A stretch of 12,493 nt of DNA, taken from positions 1 through 12,493 of the forward strand of contig JAUZOB010000067.1 of the NCBI GenBank assembly GCA_030706665.1, read 5' to 3'. This stretch comes from Bacteroidota bacterium (lineage in GTDB: Bacteria; Bacteroidota; Bacteroidia; Bacteroidales; Prolixibacteraceae). Below the pieces are notes generated by a model. The model saw nothing but the letters and a program-made list of their open reading frames with translations, had not been told where the DNA came from and ran no database searches. The position numbers and the translations under genes were made by a program. Shown here piece by piece: positions 7,005 to 12,493 of this stretch. Each line of letters begins with the position of its first letter. Within the stretch, counting starts at the first letter, position 1.

Positions 7005-7043
7005 ATGTTCCTTCGAATTAAAGTAATGTATTCGAAGGAATAT
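7005..7043. terminator. Perfect hairpin between convergent glycosyltransferase genes (possible bidirectional terminator)
   Basis: TTCCTTCGAAT (7008-7018) and ATTCGAAGGAA (7030-7040) pair perfectly, extended outward by a G-U pair and two A-T pairs (7005-7007 with 7041-7043), around an 11-nt loop. It lies 25 bp past the GT4 stop codon on the minus strand and 207 bp past the DUF4422 stop. Neither strand shows a solid U run after the stem, so terminator function is not certain. The rest of the 270-bp gap 6799-7068 shows no gene. Confidence 0.45.
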
Positions 7044-7068
7044 ACCTTTAATCAGAAAGTCATTGAGG

Positions 7069-8205
7069 TCAAAGTTTTCCCAGCTCTTGTAAGGTATGGC
7101 GATAACAATCCATAACTCCACTTGCAAACTTTGATTCTGTAAAGTTCATCGCGTACTCTTGTCCTTCGGCAATCATCCGGGCCCTTAAAGTTTCGTTATG
7201 CAATACCTTTTCCAATGAATCCGCTAATTCTTCGGCTGAATTCGGGTCCACATATAAAGTTCCGGGACCTCCTGCTTCAGGGAAACAACCTCCGCGGGAA
7301 GTAATAACCGGAGTGCCCGAAGCCAAAGCTTCAATGATTGGGATTCCGAACCCCTCGAAGAAGGAAGGGTACACAAAAGCCCGTGCCATTTGATAAAAAG
7401 CAGGGAGTACCATTGTGGGCACATGGTGTACAAAATAGACTCTTTCGCCTATTTTCTTTCCCTTCAGATAATTCTTAATTTCATTCATATATTCGGTTGG
7501 CCTTCCCACAATTACCAACGGATAATCAATATTAAATTCCTCCATCGCCCGGATCAGGGTCAGGATGTTTTTTCTGCGTTCGACAGCACCTACCGAAAGG
7601 ATAAACTCCCGGGGCAATTCATAACGTTCGCGGATCGTGATTTTATCCCTCTCCGGAACACGTTCGTAAAAGATCGGATTACAACTTTGGTAAACGACAT
7701 CGATTCGGTTCGGATCAATATTCCAAAACTCGATCAGGTCATTGCGGGTTTGCTGACTCACAGCTATAATACGGGAAGCCCTGTTACAGGCGTGTCTGAA
7801 TTTATTCCCATAAATCTGTCGATCCGTGAGCTTATAAAATTGAGGATAGCGCAAAAAGATCAGGTCATGAATGGTCACAAGAGCCGGAATCCCGCTATTT
7901 TCGATAAAGAAAGGCAGTTCATGGCTTAATCCATGATACAGGTCTATTCTCTTTCGCAACAAAAGAGAGCCGATCCCAAAGCTTCGCCATGCAGAAGGAA
8001 ATACCTGGCTGATCTTCATGCCGGGCAATACCAGATGCATATTACCCTCGGGGGTAAACAAACGATATTTACCGGTATCAGGGGTAAATAGGAAATAGTT
8101 ATTATCAGGGTAATATTTGGAAAGCGCATTAAGCAGATTCCTACTATAATTCCCTAAGCCTGCTTCGTTACAAAACGCCCGTTTAGCGTCGAACCCTATC
8201 CGCAT
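7069..8205 (-). CDS. Glycosyltransferase family 4 protein
   Basis: The 378-aa protein is a GT-B fold retaining glycosyltransferase of family GT4. The N-terminal half starts MRIGFDAKRAF and has a glycine-containing loop (GLGNYSRNLL, 16-25), DLYHGLSHELP (88-98) and TIHDLIF (111-117). The C-terminal donor domain begins at FILSVGAVERRKNI (201-214, with Arg210-Arg211-Lys212 for phosphate contacts) and holds the E-x7-E motif, Glu284 and Glu292, in FEGFGIPIIEALASGTPVI. This layout resembles mannosyl- or rhamnosyl-type transferases of polysaccharide synthesis, but the sugar cannot be told. It acts at the cytosolic face of the inner membrane. It is convergent with glf and the DUF4422 gene, so it is not in their transcript although probably in the same pathway. 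No clear promoter box is seen in the 155 bp upstream. Confidence 0.92.
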   Translation of the reverse strand: MRIGFDAKRAFCNEAGLGNYSRNLLNALSKYYPDNNYFLFTPDTGKYRLFTPEGNMHLVLPGMKISQVFPSAWRSFGIGSLLLRKRIDLYHGLSHELPFFIENSGIPALVTIHDLIFLRYPQFYKLTDRQIYGNKFRHACNRASRIIAVSQQTRNDLIEFWNIDPNRIDVVYQSCNPIFYERVPERDKITIRERYELPREFILSVGAVERRKNILTLIRAMEEFNIDYPLVIVGRPTEYMNEIKNYLKGKKIGERVYFVHHVPTMVLPAFYQMARAFVYPSFFEGFGIPIIEALASGTPVITSRGGCFPEAGGPGTLYVDPNSAEELADSLEKVLHNETLRARMIAEGQEYAMNFTESKFASGVMDCYRHTLQELGKL

Positions 8206-8294
8206 AATTGCAAATTAGAAAATTGACCTTCAGGTAAAAAAAATATTTATTCAAAAGCAATGCCGGGCTGCACATTCACTTCCCGGTTTCGGAA

Positions 8295-8312
8295 CAGAGC
8301 CACGTTGCTCTG
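8295..8312. repeat. Short hairpin between dapD and the GT4 gene
   Basis: CAGAGC (8295-8300) and GCTCTG (8307-8312) form a 6-bp stem with a 6-nt loop, 49 bp past the dapD stop codon. No U run follows on the minus strand, so it is a poor terminator. It may only be a mild structure in the spacer. Confidence 0.25.
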
Positions 8313-8360
8313 CTGAAAAACTGAGAAATCATTCGGGTACAACCCAACGGATCCGGGATC

Positions 8361-9176
8361 TTATACAGAAAGCTCGTATTCGCGTAATGCATCATTCAAC
8401 GAAGTCTTCATATCAGTTGAAGCCTTCCGCTGTCCGATGATGAGAGCACAGGGAACCTGGAATTCTCCTGCCGGGAACTTTTTAGCACGTGTACCGGGAA
8501 TAACAACAGAACGGGGAGGAATATATCCCCGGTATTCTTTAACCTCTTCTCCTGTAACATCTAAAATATGAGTTGATTTGGTCAAAACAGTATTAGCTCC
8601 CAGTACGGCGCCTTCTCCTACATGACAGCCCTCAACAACAATACAACGGGAACCAATAAAACAATTGTCTTCGATAATAACGGGTTTTGCACCGGCAGGC
8701 TCTAACACACCTCCAATACCAACTCCTCCGCTTAGATGAACATTTTTACCGATCTGAGCACATGAACCGACCGTTGCCCAGGTATCAACCATGGTATTTT
8801 CACCGACCCAGGCACCTATATTGACATAAGAAGGCATCATGATGACTCCCTTTGAAAGGAACGAACCATACCGGGCTACAGCATGAGGAACGACCCTTAC
8901 GCCCAACTCTTTATAATTCTTTTTTAAGGCAACCTTATCGTGAAATTCAAAAGGTCCGACTTCAATGGTTTCCATTCCCTGTATTGGGAAATACATGATA
9001 ACGGCTTTCTTCACCCACTGATTTACTTCCCATTCCCCGTTTATCTTTTCAGCGACCCTGACAAGCCCTTTATCGAGCATATCAACGACTTCACGTATGC
9101 AATCCTGGGTAGAACGATCTTTTAACAATTCACGGTTCTCCCAAGCCGCCTCAATTATTTTTATTTTTTTATCCAT
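8361..9176 (-). CDS. dapD: Tetrahydrodipicolinate N-succinyltransferase
   Basis: DapD transfers succinyl from succinyl-CoA to tetrahydrodipicolinate in the succinylase branch of lysine and meso-diaminopimelate synthesis, feeding peptidoglycan. The 271-aa protein matches the usual length of about 270-275. An N-terminal helical part (1-70; MDKKIKIIEAAWENRELL) precedes a left-handed beta-helix of hexapeptide repeats (about 95-230). The most diagnostic stretch runs from DTWATVGSCAQIGKNVHLSGG at 131 to GVGIGGVLEP at 160. PPRSVVIPGTRAK (220-232) is also typical. An open frame extends 28 codons upstream to 9260, but the ATG at 9176 fits the family start, and a promoter box lies inside that extension. 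It is divergent from the next gene. Confidence 0.96.
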   Translation of the reverse strand: MDKKIKIIEAAWENRELLKDRSTQDCIREVVDMLDKGLVRVAEKINGEWEVNQWVKKAVIMYFPIQGMETIEVGPFEFHDKVALKKNYKELGVRVVPHAVARYGSFLSKGVIMMPSYVNIGAWVGENTMVDTWATVGSCAQIGKNVHLSGGVGIGGVLEPAGAKPVIIEDNCFIGSRCIVVEGCHVGEGAVLGANTVLTKSTHILDVTGEEVKEYRGYIPPRSVVIPGTRAKKFPAGEFQVPCALIIGQRKASTDMKTSLNDALREYELSV

Positions 9177-9200
9177 TCCAGATTCATTGATTTTAAACCT

Positions 9201-9208
9201 CAAAATTA
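9201..9208 (-). promoter_or_regulatory. -7 promoter box for dapD
   Basis: On the minus strand this reads TAATTTTG, an exact TAnnTTTG match. It lies 24 bp upstream of the dapD ATG at 9176, with a TTTT/TTTC sequence near the -33 position (9227-9231). It supports choosing 9176 over the upstream start at 9260. Confidence 0.5.
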
Positions 9209-9345
9209 ATGATAATGCGTCTACTCGAAAAATAATACTTATTAGAGCGTTCAATTTCAAGGCAATGTTAAAATGCTGTTAAAGATTATCGGATTCTTCT
9301 GTCATTTAATTTAAAATTATAATTTCATTCAAAAATTAACGAGCC

Positions 9346-10071
9346 TTGACAAAGAACTTTATTATACTGTTATTCTTACTATTAAGCGTTTGGTCATCGA
9401 ACGCACAATCAAGACGCTTAATCACAGTCCACGGACAATTGATCGATATGTCCAATGGGAAAGCAGTTCCTTATGCCAACCTGGTGAACTTAAGAATCCA
9501 CGGAGGGACAACATCTGATGCAAACGGACGGTTTACGTTACCAATTCAGGTTCGTGACAGCATCATCATCACGGTTCTGGGTTATGACCGAACCGTATTC
9601 AAGATGGGAAAGTCATTTGCGCTCGATACTACGGTGGTAATCGAAATGAAACCTACTTCTTACAGTTTAAAAGAAGTTTCTGTAACGAATCAAAAATCAA
9701 TTGACTTCGGATTTCAATCGAACATTACCAAAACCCCCATTCCTTTGAGAAGCGACGATTTCAGTAAGAAACCACCGCTATTGGCAGCACTACTGAATCC
9801 TGTCGGCTTTGCACATTATTACCTGAGTCGTACGGAAAAGAATAAAAGAAACGCATTATCGATTTCTCAACAGTTGAGCAACTGGGATAAGCTCCGAATC
9901 GTTTATAACGATTCGACCATTATGAAGTTAACAGGCATTAAGGCTGCCAATCTTGACAGTTTCAAAATCTTTTGCAATCCCTACTTCAGTCCGGATACCA
10001 TCTATCCTCAATCTGAGATCTACAGAAGAGTCCTTATCGCTTACAAAAAGTATGTCGATTCTCACAAATAG
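9346..10071 (+). CDS. Secreted CarboxypepD_reg-like protein, TTG start
   Basis: The 241-aa product opens with a signal peptide (residues 1-20, NFIILLFLLLSVW core, cleavage near SSNA-Q). Residues about 26-105 form a carboxypeptidase-regulatory-like beta-sandwich: ITVHGQLIDMSNGKAVPYANLV, then TTSDANGRFTLP and DSIIITVLGYD, the family's G-x-V-x-D...PL-x-xA and T-D-x-x-G-x-F pattern. The remaining 135 residues are basic and unrecognised. No TonB box, plug or barrel follows, so this is not a SusC-type receptor but a small periplasmic or surface protein, a type common in Bacteroidetes. The start is TTG at 9346: an in-frame stop lies nine bases upstream (TAA, 9337-9339), and the first in-frame ATG (codon 35) would remove the signal peptide. 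Its function is unknown. It is divergent from dapD and convergent with the Gly-rich lipoprotein gene. Confidence 0.85.
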   Translation: MTKNFIILLFLLLSVWSSNAQSRRLITVHGQLIDMSNGKAVPYANLVNLRIHGGTTSDANGRFTLPIQVRDSIIITVLGYDRTVFKMGKSFALDTTVVIEMKPTSYSLKEVSVTNQKSIDFGFQSNITKTPIPLRSDDFSKKPPLLAALLNPVGFAHYYLSRTEKNKRNALSISQQLSNWDKLRIVYNDSTIMKLTGIKAANLDSFKIFCNPYFSPDTIYPQSEIYRRVLIAYKKYVDSHK

Positions 10072-10271
10072 CACCCTCTTCACAGGATTTAATAACAAAA
10101 GCTACAAATTCAGATTAGTCTCATAAGTCAGGCCTCCAGGCCGTTGTCGGATAAAAGAATTGCATGTCTTAATACGTTTCTCTGTTGATCAATGTCGTTT
10201 TTCGGCAATTTATTGCAACATAAATCCTTTCGATCAGATCAAAGAAGGATGAATTGATCGGAAAGACATTC

Positions 10272-11171
10272 CTATTTATTACCACACAATACTGTTCGAA
10301 TCCAAAGTGTCTCCGGAGTAGTATTTGCATTACCACCGAGTCCGCGCATTCCTTCACGACCACCTCCTCCGGGACCGCCTCCAAAGCCTTCACCGCCACC
10401 GGGGCCACCCCCCATGCCGCCTCTGCCGCCGCCCATTCCGCCACGCATGCCACCTCTCATTCCACCGGAATTTTGTTCTCCTTCACGAGCAAAAGCCTTT
10501 AATCCGTTCATCTGATCTTTTGATCCCAGCTCCAGTCCTATTTCCATCGGTTTGTGGGAATTCAATTTATTTACATAATTGATCTCTTTTAAGGGAATTC
10601 CGATCACACAAACAAGTACTCCGGTTTGATCCATATATGATTTCGCGATAAAATCAGTCTTTTCAAACTTCATGTTGATAAACATCTCATCTGTGCCGAA
10701 CTTCCAGAATGCCTCATCAAAGTTACGGGGAGTTAAACTTCTGCGCTCAACTTCATTTCGTGGGGATTCATCTCCTGCCATGGGATTCATCTCTCCCATC
10801 TCGCTCTTTGCCTCAACGGATTCACCTCTTTCCATCCTCCGCATTCCAGGCATCATTCCATTCATTACATTTCTTACCCGAAACGAGCAACCTTCTTTCT
10901 TCTTTCCCAAAGTATCAACATACAGAGTCAGACCTTCTCTGAATATTACTTGCTGATATTTCTGTCCGGGTATCCTAATCTGCACGTACAGACGATTTTC
11001 ATCGTTTGAAACAATCCATCCGATCCGTTCTTTTGGATCTTCATACGCCTTCTGCACGGTACTACGTGACGAATTATACCATGACGACTGTACGATAGGA
11101 GCCTTACTGCAACCGCACAAGACCAGTAAGAGTCCTGAAATAAAAAATTGACAAAAACTAAATGCTTTCAT
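10272..11171 (-). CDS. Met- and Gly-rich lipoprotein of unknown function
   Basis: The 299-aa protein carries a lipoprotein signal (hydrophobic FFISGLLLVL, then C-G-Cys21), so it is expected to be lipid-anchored in the envelope. Residues about 45-100 alternate hydrophobic strands (IGWIVSNDENRLYVQIRIP, then LTLYVDTLGKKKEG), reminiscent of a DOMON or CBM9-like beta-sandwich, but this is only a resemblance. Residues 103-131 are Met-rich (eight Met, including NGMMPGMRRM). Residues 150-230 look like a second beta-rich part. Residues 236-280 are a low-complexity Gly/Met/Arg tail of GGM-R-GGM units, ending before a short ordered-looking terminus (TPETLWIRTVLCGNK). Such tails are usually flexible. I do not recognise a named family. 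It stands alone on the minus strand; a good promoter match lies about 150 bp upstream. Confidence 0.85.
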   Translation of the reverse strand: MKAFSFCQFFISGLLLVLCGCSKAPIVQSSWYNSSRSTVQKAYEDPKERIGWIVSNDENRLYVQIRIPGQKYQQVIFREGLTLYVDTLGKKKEGCSFRVRNVMNGMMPGMRRMERGESVEAKSEMGEMNPMAGDESPRNEVERRSLTPRNFDEAFWKFGTDEMFINMKFEKTDFIAKSYMDQTGVLVCVIGIPLKEINYVNKLNSHKPMEIGLELGSKDQMNGLKAFAREGEQNSGGMRGGMRGGMGGGRGGMGGGPGGGEGFGGGPGGGGREGMRGLGGNANTTPETLWIRTVLCGNK

Positions 11172-11232
11172 AAATCCACTGATTTAATGTTTTTTTACTT
11201 CGCAATACAAATTAAAGGGGTAGGCAACCTGC

Positions 11233-11247
11233 ATGTTTTCAAAACAT
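11233..11247. repeat. 15-bp palindrome in the leader of the Gly-rich lipoprotein gene
   Basis: ATGTTTT-C-AAAACAT is a perfect 7-bp inverted repeat around one base. It lies between the predicted promoter (11319-11348) and the ATG at 11171, so it could be an operator or a small RNA hairpin. It is AT-rich, and chance cannot be excluded. Confidence 0.3.
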
Positions 11248-11318
11248 AATAGCAGATCGCCCGACATAGACAATACATAAAAGCAAAAAGGAAGTCGTCT
11301 GTAGGTTGTTTGTAAAGG

Positions 11319-11348
11319 CAAATGTAGAAATCTTTAAACAAGATCAAA
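11319..11348 (-). promoter_or_regulatory. Promoter with both -33 and -7 elements, minus strand
   Basis: On the minus strand TTTG (11348-11345) is followed, 18 bp later, by TACATTTG (11326-11319), matching the Bacteroidetes -33 TTTG and -7 TAnnTTTG. It is the only place in the window where both elements match well. Transcription would start near 11313, giving the Gly-rich lipoprotein gene a leader of about 140 nt. Confidence 0.55.
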
Positions 11349-11733
11349 CAAGACTCTTATAAAATTTCAATTCAAAAGGAATTTCACTCTTTTATACAAA
11401 GTCAGCAATAAGTAAATTCTCTAATCATCTCAAATTAGATGCCTTCTCAATCGATCACACTCGTTAAAGAGGACGATTTCTTCAAATTAATTGATTAATA
11501 AGAAGCTGGGAGATTTGAGGCATTGAATGAATTTAACTAAATAACAATCAGAGAATACGAAATTTGAAGTAATGAGAGAATATTAGGACAAGGAAACCGC
11601 ATGATGGGAAAAAATTAGCAGATGCATTCCTAAACTGATTCCCAATTTCAATCGAAGGAACTGACTTTTAGCAAAACTATCTGTCTTCACCAATTCTGAC
11701 CCCAATGCTATAGAGTCGTCATTATCAATTTTA
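11349..11733. other. Gene-free AT-rich spacer
   Basis: Together with 11172-11348 this makes a 562-bp gap between the Gly-rich lipoprotein gene and the cardiolipin synthase gene. I see no credible coding frame, tRNA or long repeat here. A 7-bp match (CTCAAAT at 11429-11435 against ATTTGAG near 11513-11519) is too short to count. No clear U-tailed hairpin follows the cardiolipin synthase stop codon on the minus strand. Confidence 0.6.
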
Positions 11734-12493
11734 CTACATCAGAGGACTCAACAAACGTGCATAAGAAGCCTTAACACGTCGCATCCAGGAACGCTGTCTC
11801 CAGATTTCAAGACTAATTTCACAGCTCTGAGACAGATCTTCCATAAACTGATCAACAAGCTGACGGGTGATCTCGCGATCATAGATGAAAGCATTCACTT
11901 CAAAATTTGTTTCCAGACTTCTAAAATCAAGATTGGCAGATCCGACAGAAGACATCACCCCGTCAACCAATACCAGCTTACTATGAGAAAATCCTTTTTG
12001 ATATTGAAAGACCCGCACTCCAGCTTCCAATAGTTCCTCGACATATGACTCGGTACACCATTTGGGAATGATCGCATCTGATTTCTCCGGAATCAAAATA
12101 CGCACATCAATGCCACTTAAAGCAGCCACTTTAATTGCATTTAGGATGTCGCCTGTCGGCATAAAATAAGGAGTTACAAGCAGAACTTGCCGCTGCGCAG
12201 TTGCTATGGCCAAGAAGTAAGCCTGTTCAATTGATTCCCAATCCATATCAGGAGCGCTCGGGACAATCTGAACAACGCTCCCTTTTCCTTTTTTTATCGG
12301 GATAACATATTCCTTTGCCGGAAGAACTTCTTTTCTCACAAAATACCAGTCGGCCAGGAAGACCCGTTGTAGACCTGCAGCAGCCCCTCCCCTTAAACAA
12401 ACATGCGTATCACGCCATTCCCCGATCTCAGGTAGCCCGACAATATATCTGTCGGCAATATTTAGTCCTCCGGTAAATCCTACCTTCCCATCA
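11734..12493 (-). CDS. cls: Cardiolipin synthase (PLD superfamily), C-terminal part; gene continues past the right edge
   Basis: The minus-strand frame is open from the window edge to a TAG at 11734, giving 252 visible codons. The first visible residues, DGKVGFTGGLNIADRY, are the sequence that follows the first HKD motif (H-x-K-x4-D) of cardiolipin synthases; its His and Lys lie outside the window. WRDTHVCLRGGAA and LQRVFLADWYF come next. The second HKD is complete: HSKLVLVDG, with GSANLDFRS after it. Cardiolipin synthase condenses two phosphatidylglycerols (or a related pair) into cardiolipin at the inner membrane. The N-terminal transmembrane helices would lie to the right. The C terminus (EIWRQRSWMRRVKASYARLLSPLM) is typical. 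A GTG at 12339 is only an internal Val codon, not the start. Confidence 0.93.
   Translation of the reverse strand, partial: DGKVGFTGGLNIADRYIVGLPEIGEWRDTHVCLRGGAAAGLQRVFLADWYFVRKEVLPAKEYVIPIKKGKGSVVQIVPSAPDMDWESIEQAYFLAIATAQRQVLLVTPYFMPTGDILNAIKVAALSGIDVRILIPEKSDAIIPKWCTESYVEELLEAGVRVFQYQKGFSHSKLVLVDGVMSSVGSANLDFRSLETNFEVNAFIYDREITRQLVDQFMEDLSQSCEISLEIWRQRSWMRRVKASYARLLSPLM

Noticed and set aside
6849..7127. Minus-strand open frame of 92 codons overlapping the 3' end of the GT4 gene
   Set aside because: It overlaps a secure gene in another frame, has an irregular composition, no signal or domain, and runs through the hairpin at 7005-7043.
7390..7929. Plus-strand open frame of 179 codons inside the GT4 gene
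   Set aside because: It is antisense to the conserved donor and acceptor domains of the GT4 protein and shows no recognisable family of its own.
9177..9260. A longer N terminus for dapD starting at 9260
   Set aside because: The extra 28 residues are not part of the DapD family and would overlap the likely promoter box at 9201-9208. The internal ATG at 9176 fits the family length.
10132..10144. GGCCTCCAGGCC hairpin after the CarboxypepD_reg-like gene as a terminator
   Set aside because: The stem is only 4 bp and no T run follows on either strand.
10169..10582. Several overlapping open frames over the Gly-rich part of the lipoprotein gene (both strands)
   Set aside because: The GC-rich Gly codons remove stops in all frames. 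The Ala/Val- and His/Ser-rich products are low-complexity artefacts of that composition.
1..12493. Defence system, CRISPR array, prophage, insertion sequence or tRNA
   Set aside because: No transposase, integrase, nuclease-helicase set, regularly spaced direct repeats or tRNA-like cloverleaf was found on either strand. The genes are mainly housekeeping and envelope genes.

Overview
The window looks like chromosomal DNA from a member of the Bacteroidetes, most likely the order Bacteroidales. The evidence is the AT-rich spacers carrying TAnnTTTG-type -7 promoter boxes, the near absence of Shine-Dalgarno sequences, a ribosomal protein S16 with the long Ala/Glu-rich tail typical of the phylum, a carboxypeptidase-regulatory-like periplasmic protein, several signal-peptide and lipoprotein genes, and a DUF4422 glycosyltransferase beside UDP-galactopyranose mutase. 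I cannot name the genus from sequence alone.

Layout, left to right. (1) The start of a lipoprotein gene on the minus strand, cut by the window edge (1-398). (2) A divergent spacer with two perfect 10-bp inverted repeats (399-661). (3) A secreted GH20-type hexosaminidase-like enzyme (662-1804). (4) A ribosome block of rpsP and rimM (1925-3099), separated by an intrinsic terminator. (5) A secreted DUF2807 beta-helix protein (3169-3876), closed by a strong terminator. (6) A spacer with an imperfect 16-bp palindrome pair, then the tRNA-modification gene tsaC/ywlC on the minus strand (4169-4738). (7) A surface-polysaccharide block: glf overlapping a DUF4422 glycosyltransferase on the plus strand (4881-6798), convergent with a GT4 glycosyltransferase on the minus strand (7069-8205). 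(8) dapD on the minus strand (8361-9176). (9) A secreted CarboxypepD_reg-like protein that probably starts at TTG (9346-10071). (10) A Met- and Gly-rich lipoprotein on the minus strand (10272-11171) with a promoter well upstream. (11) A 0.56-kb spacer, then the 3' part of a cardiolipin synthase gene on the minus strand that runs off the right edge (11734-12493).

Functionally this is mostly housekeeping (translation, t6A modification, lysine/peptidoglycan precursor synthesis, phospholipid synthesis) mixed with envelope genes (galactofuranose supply and glycan transfer, lipoproteins, a secreted glycosidase). The only clear cooperative unit is glf plus the DUF4422 gene, which together suggest synthesis and transfer of galactofuranose. 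I see no mobile element, CRISPR array, tRNA, rRNA or recognisable defence system. No convincing new system stands out; the observations worth following are small: regulatory repeats, a non-ATG start, a Met/Gly-rich lipoprotein, and an uncharacterised secreted hexosaminidase-like protein.
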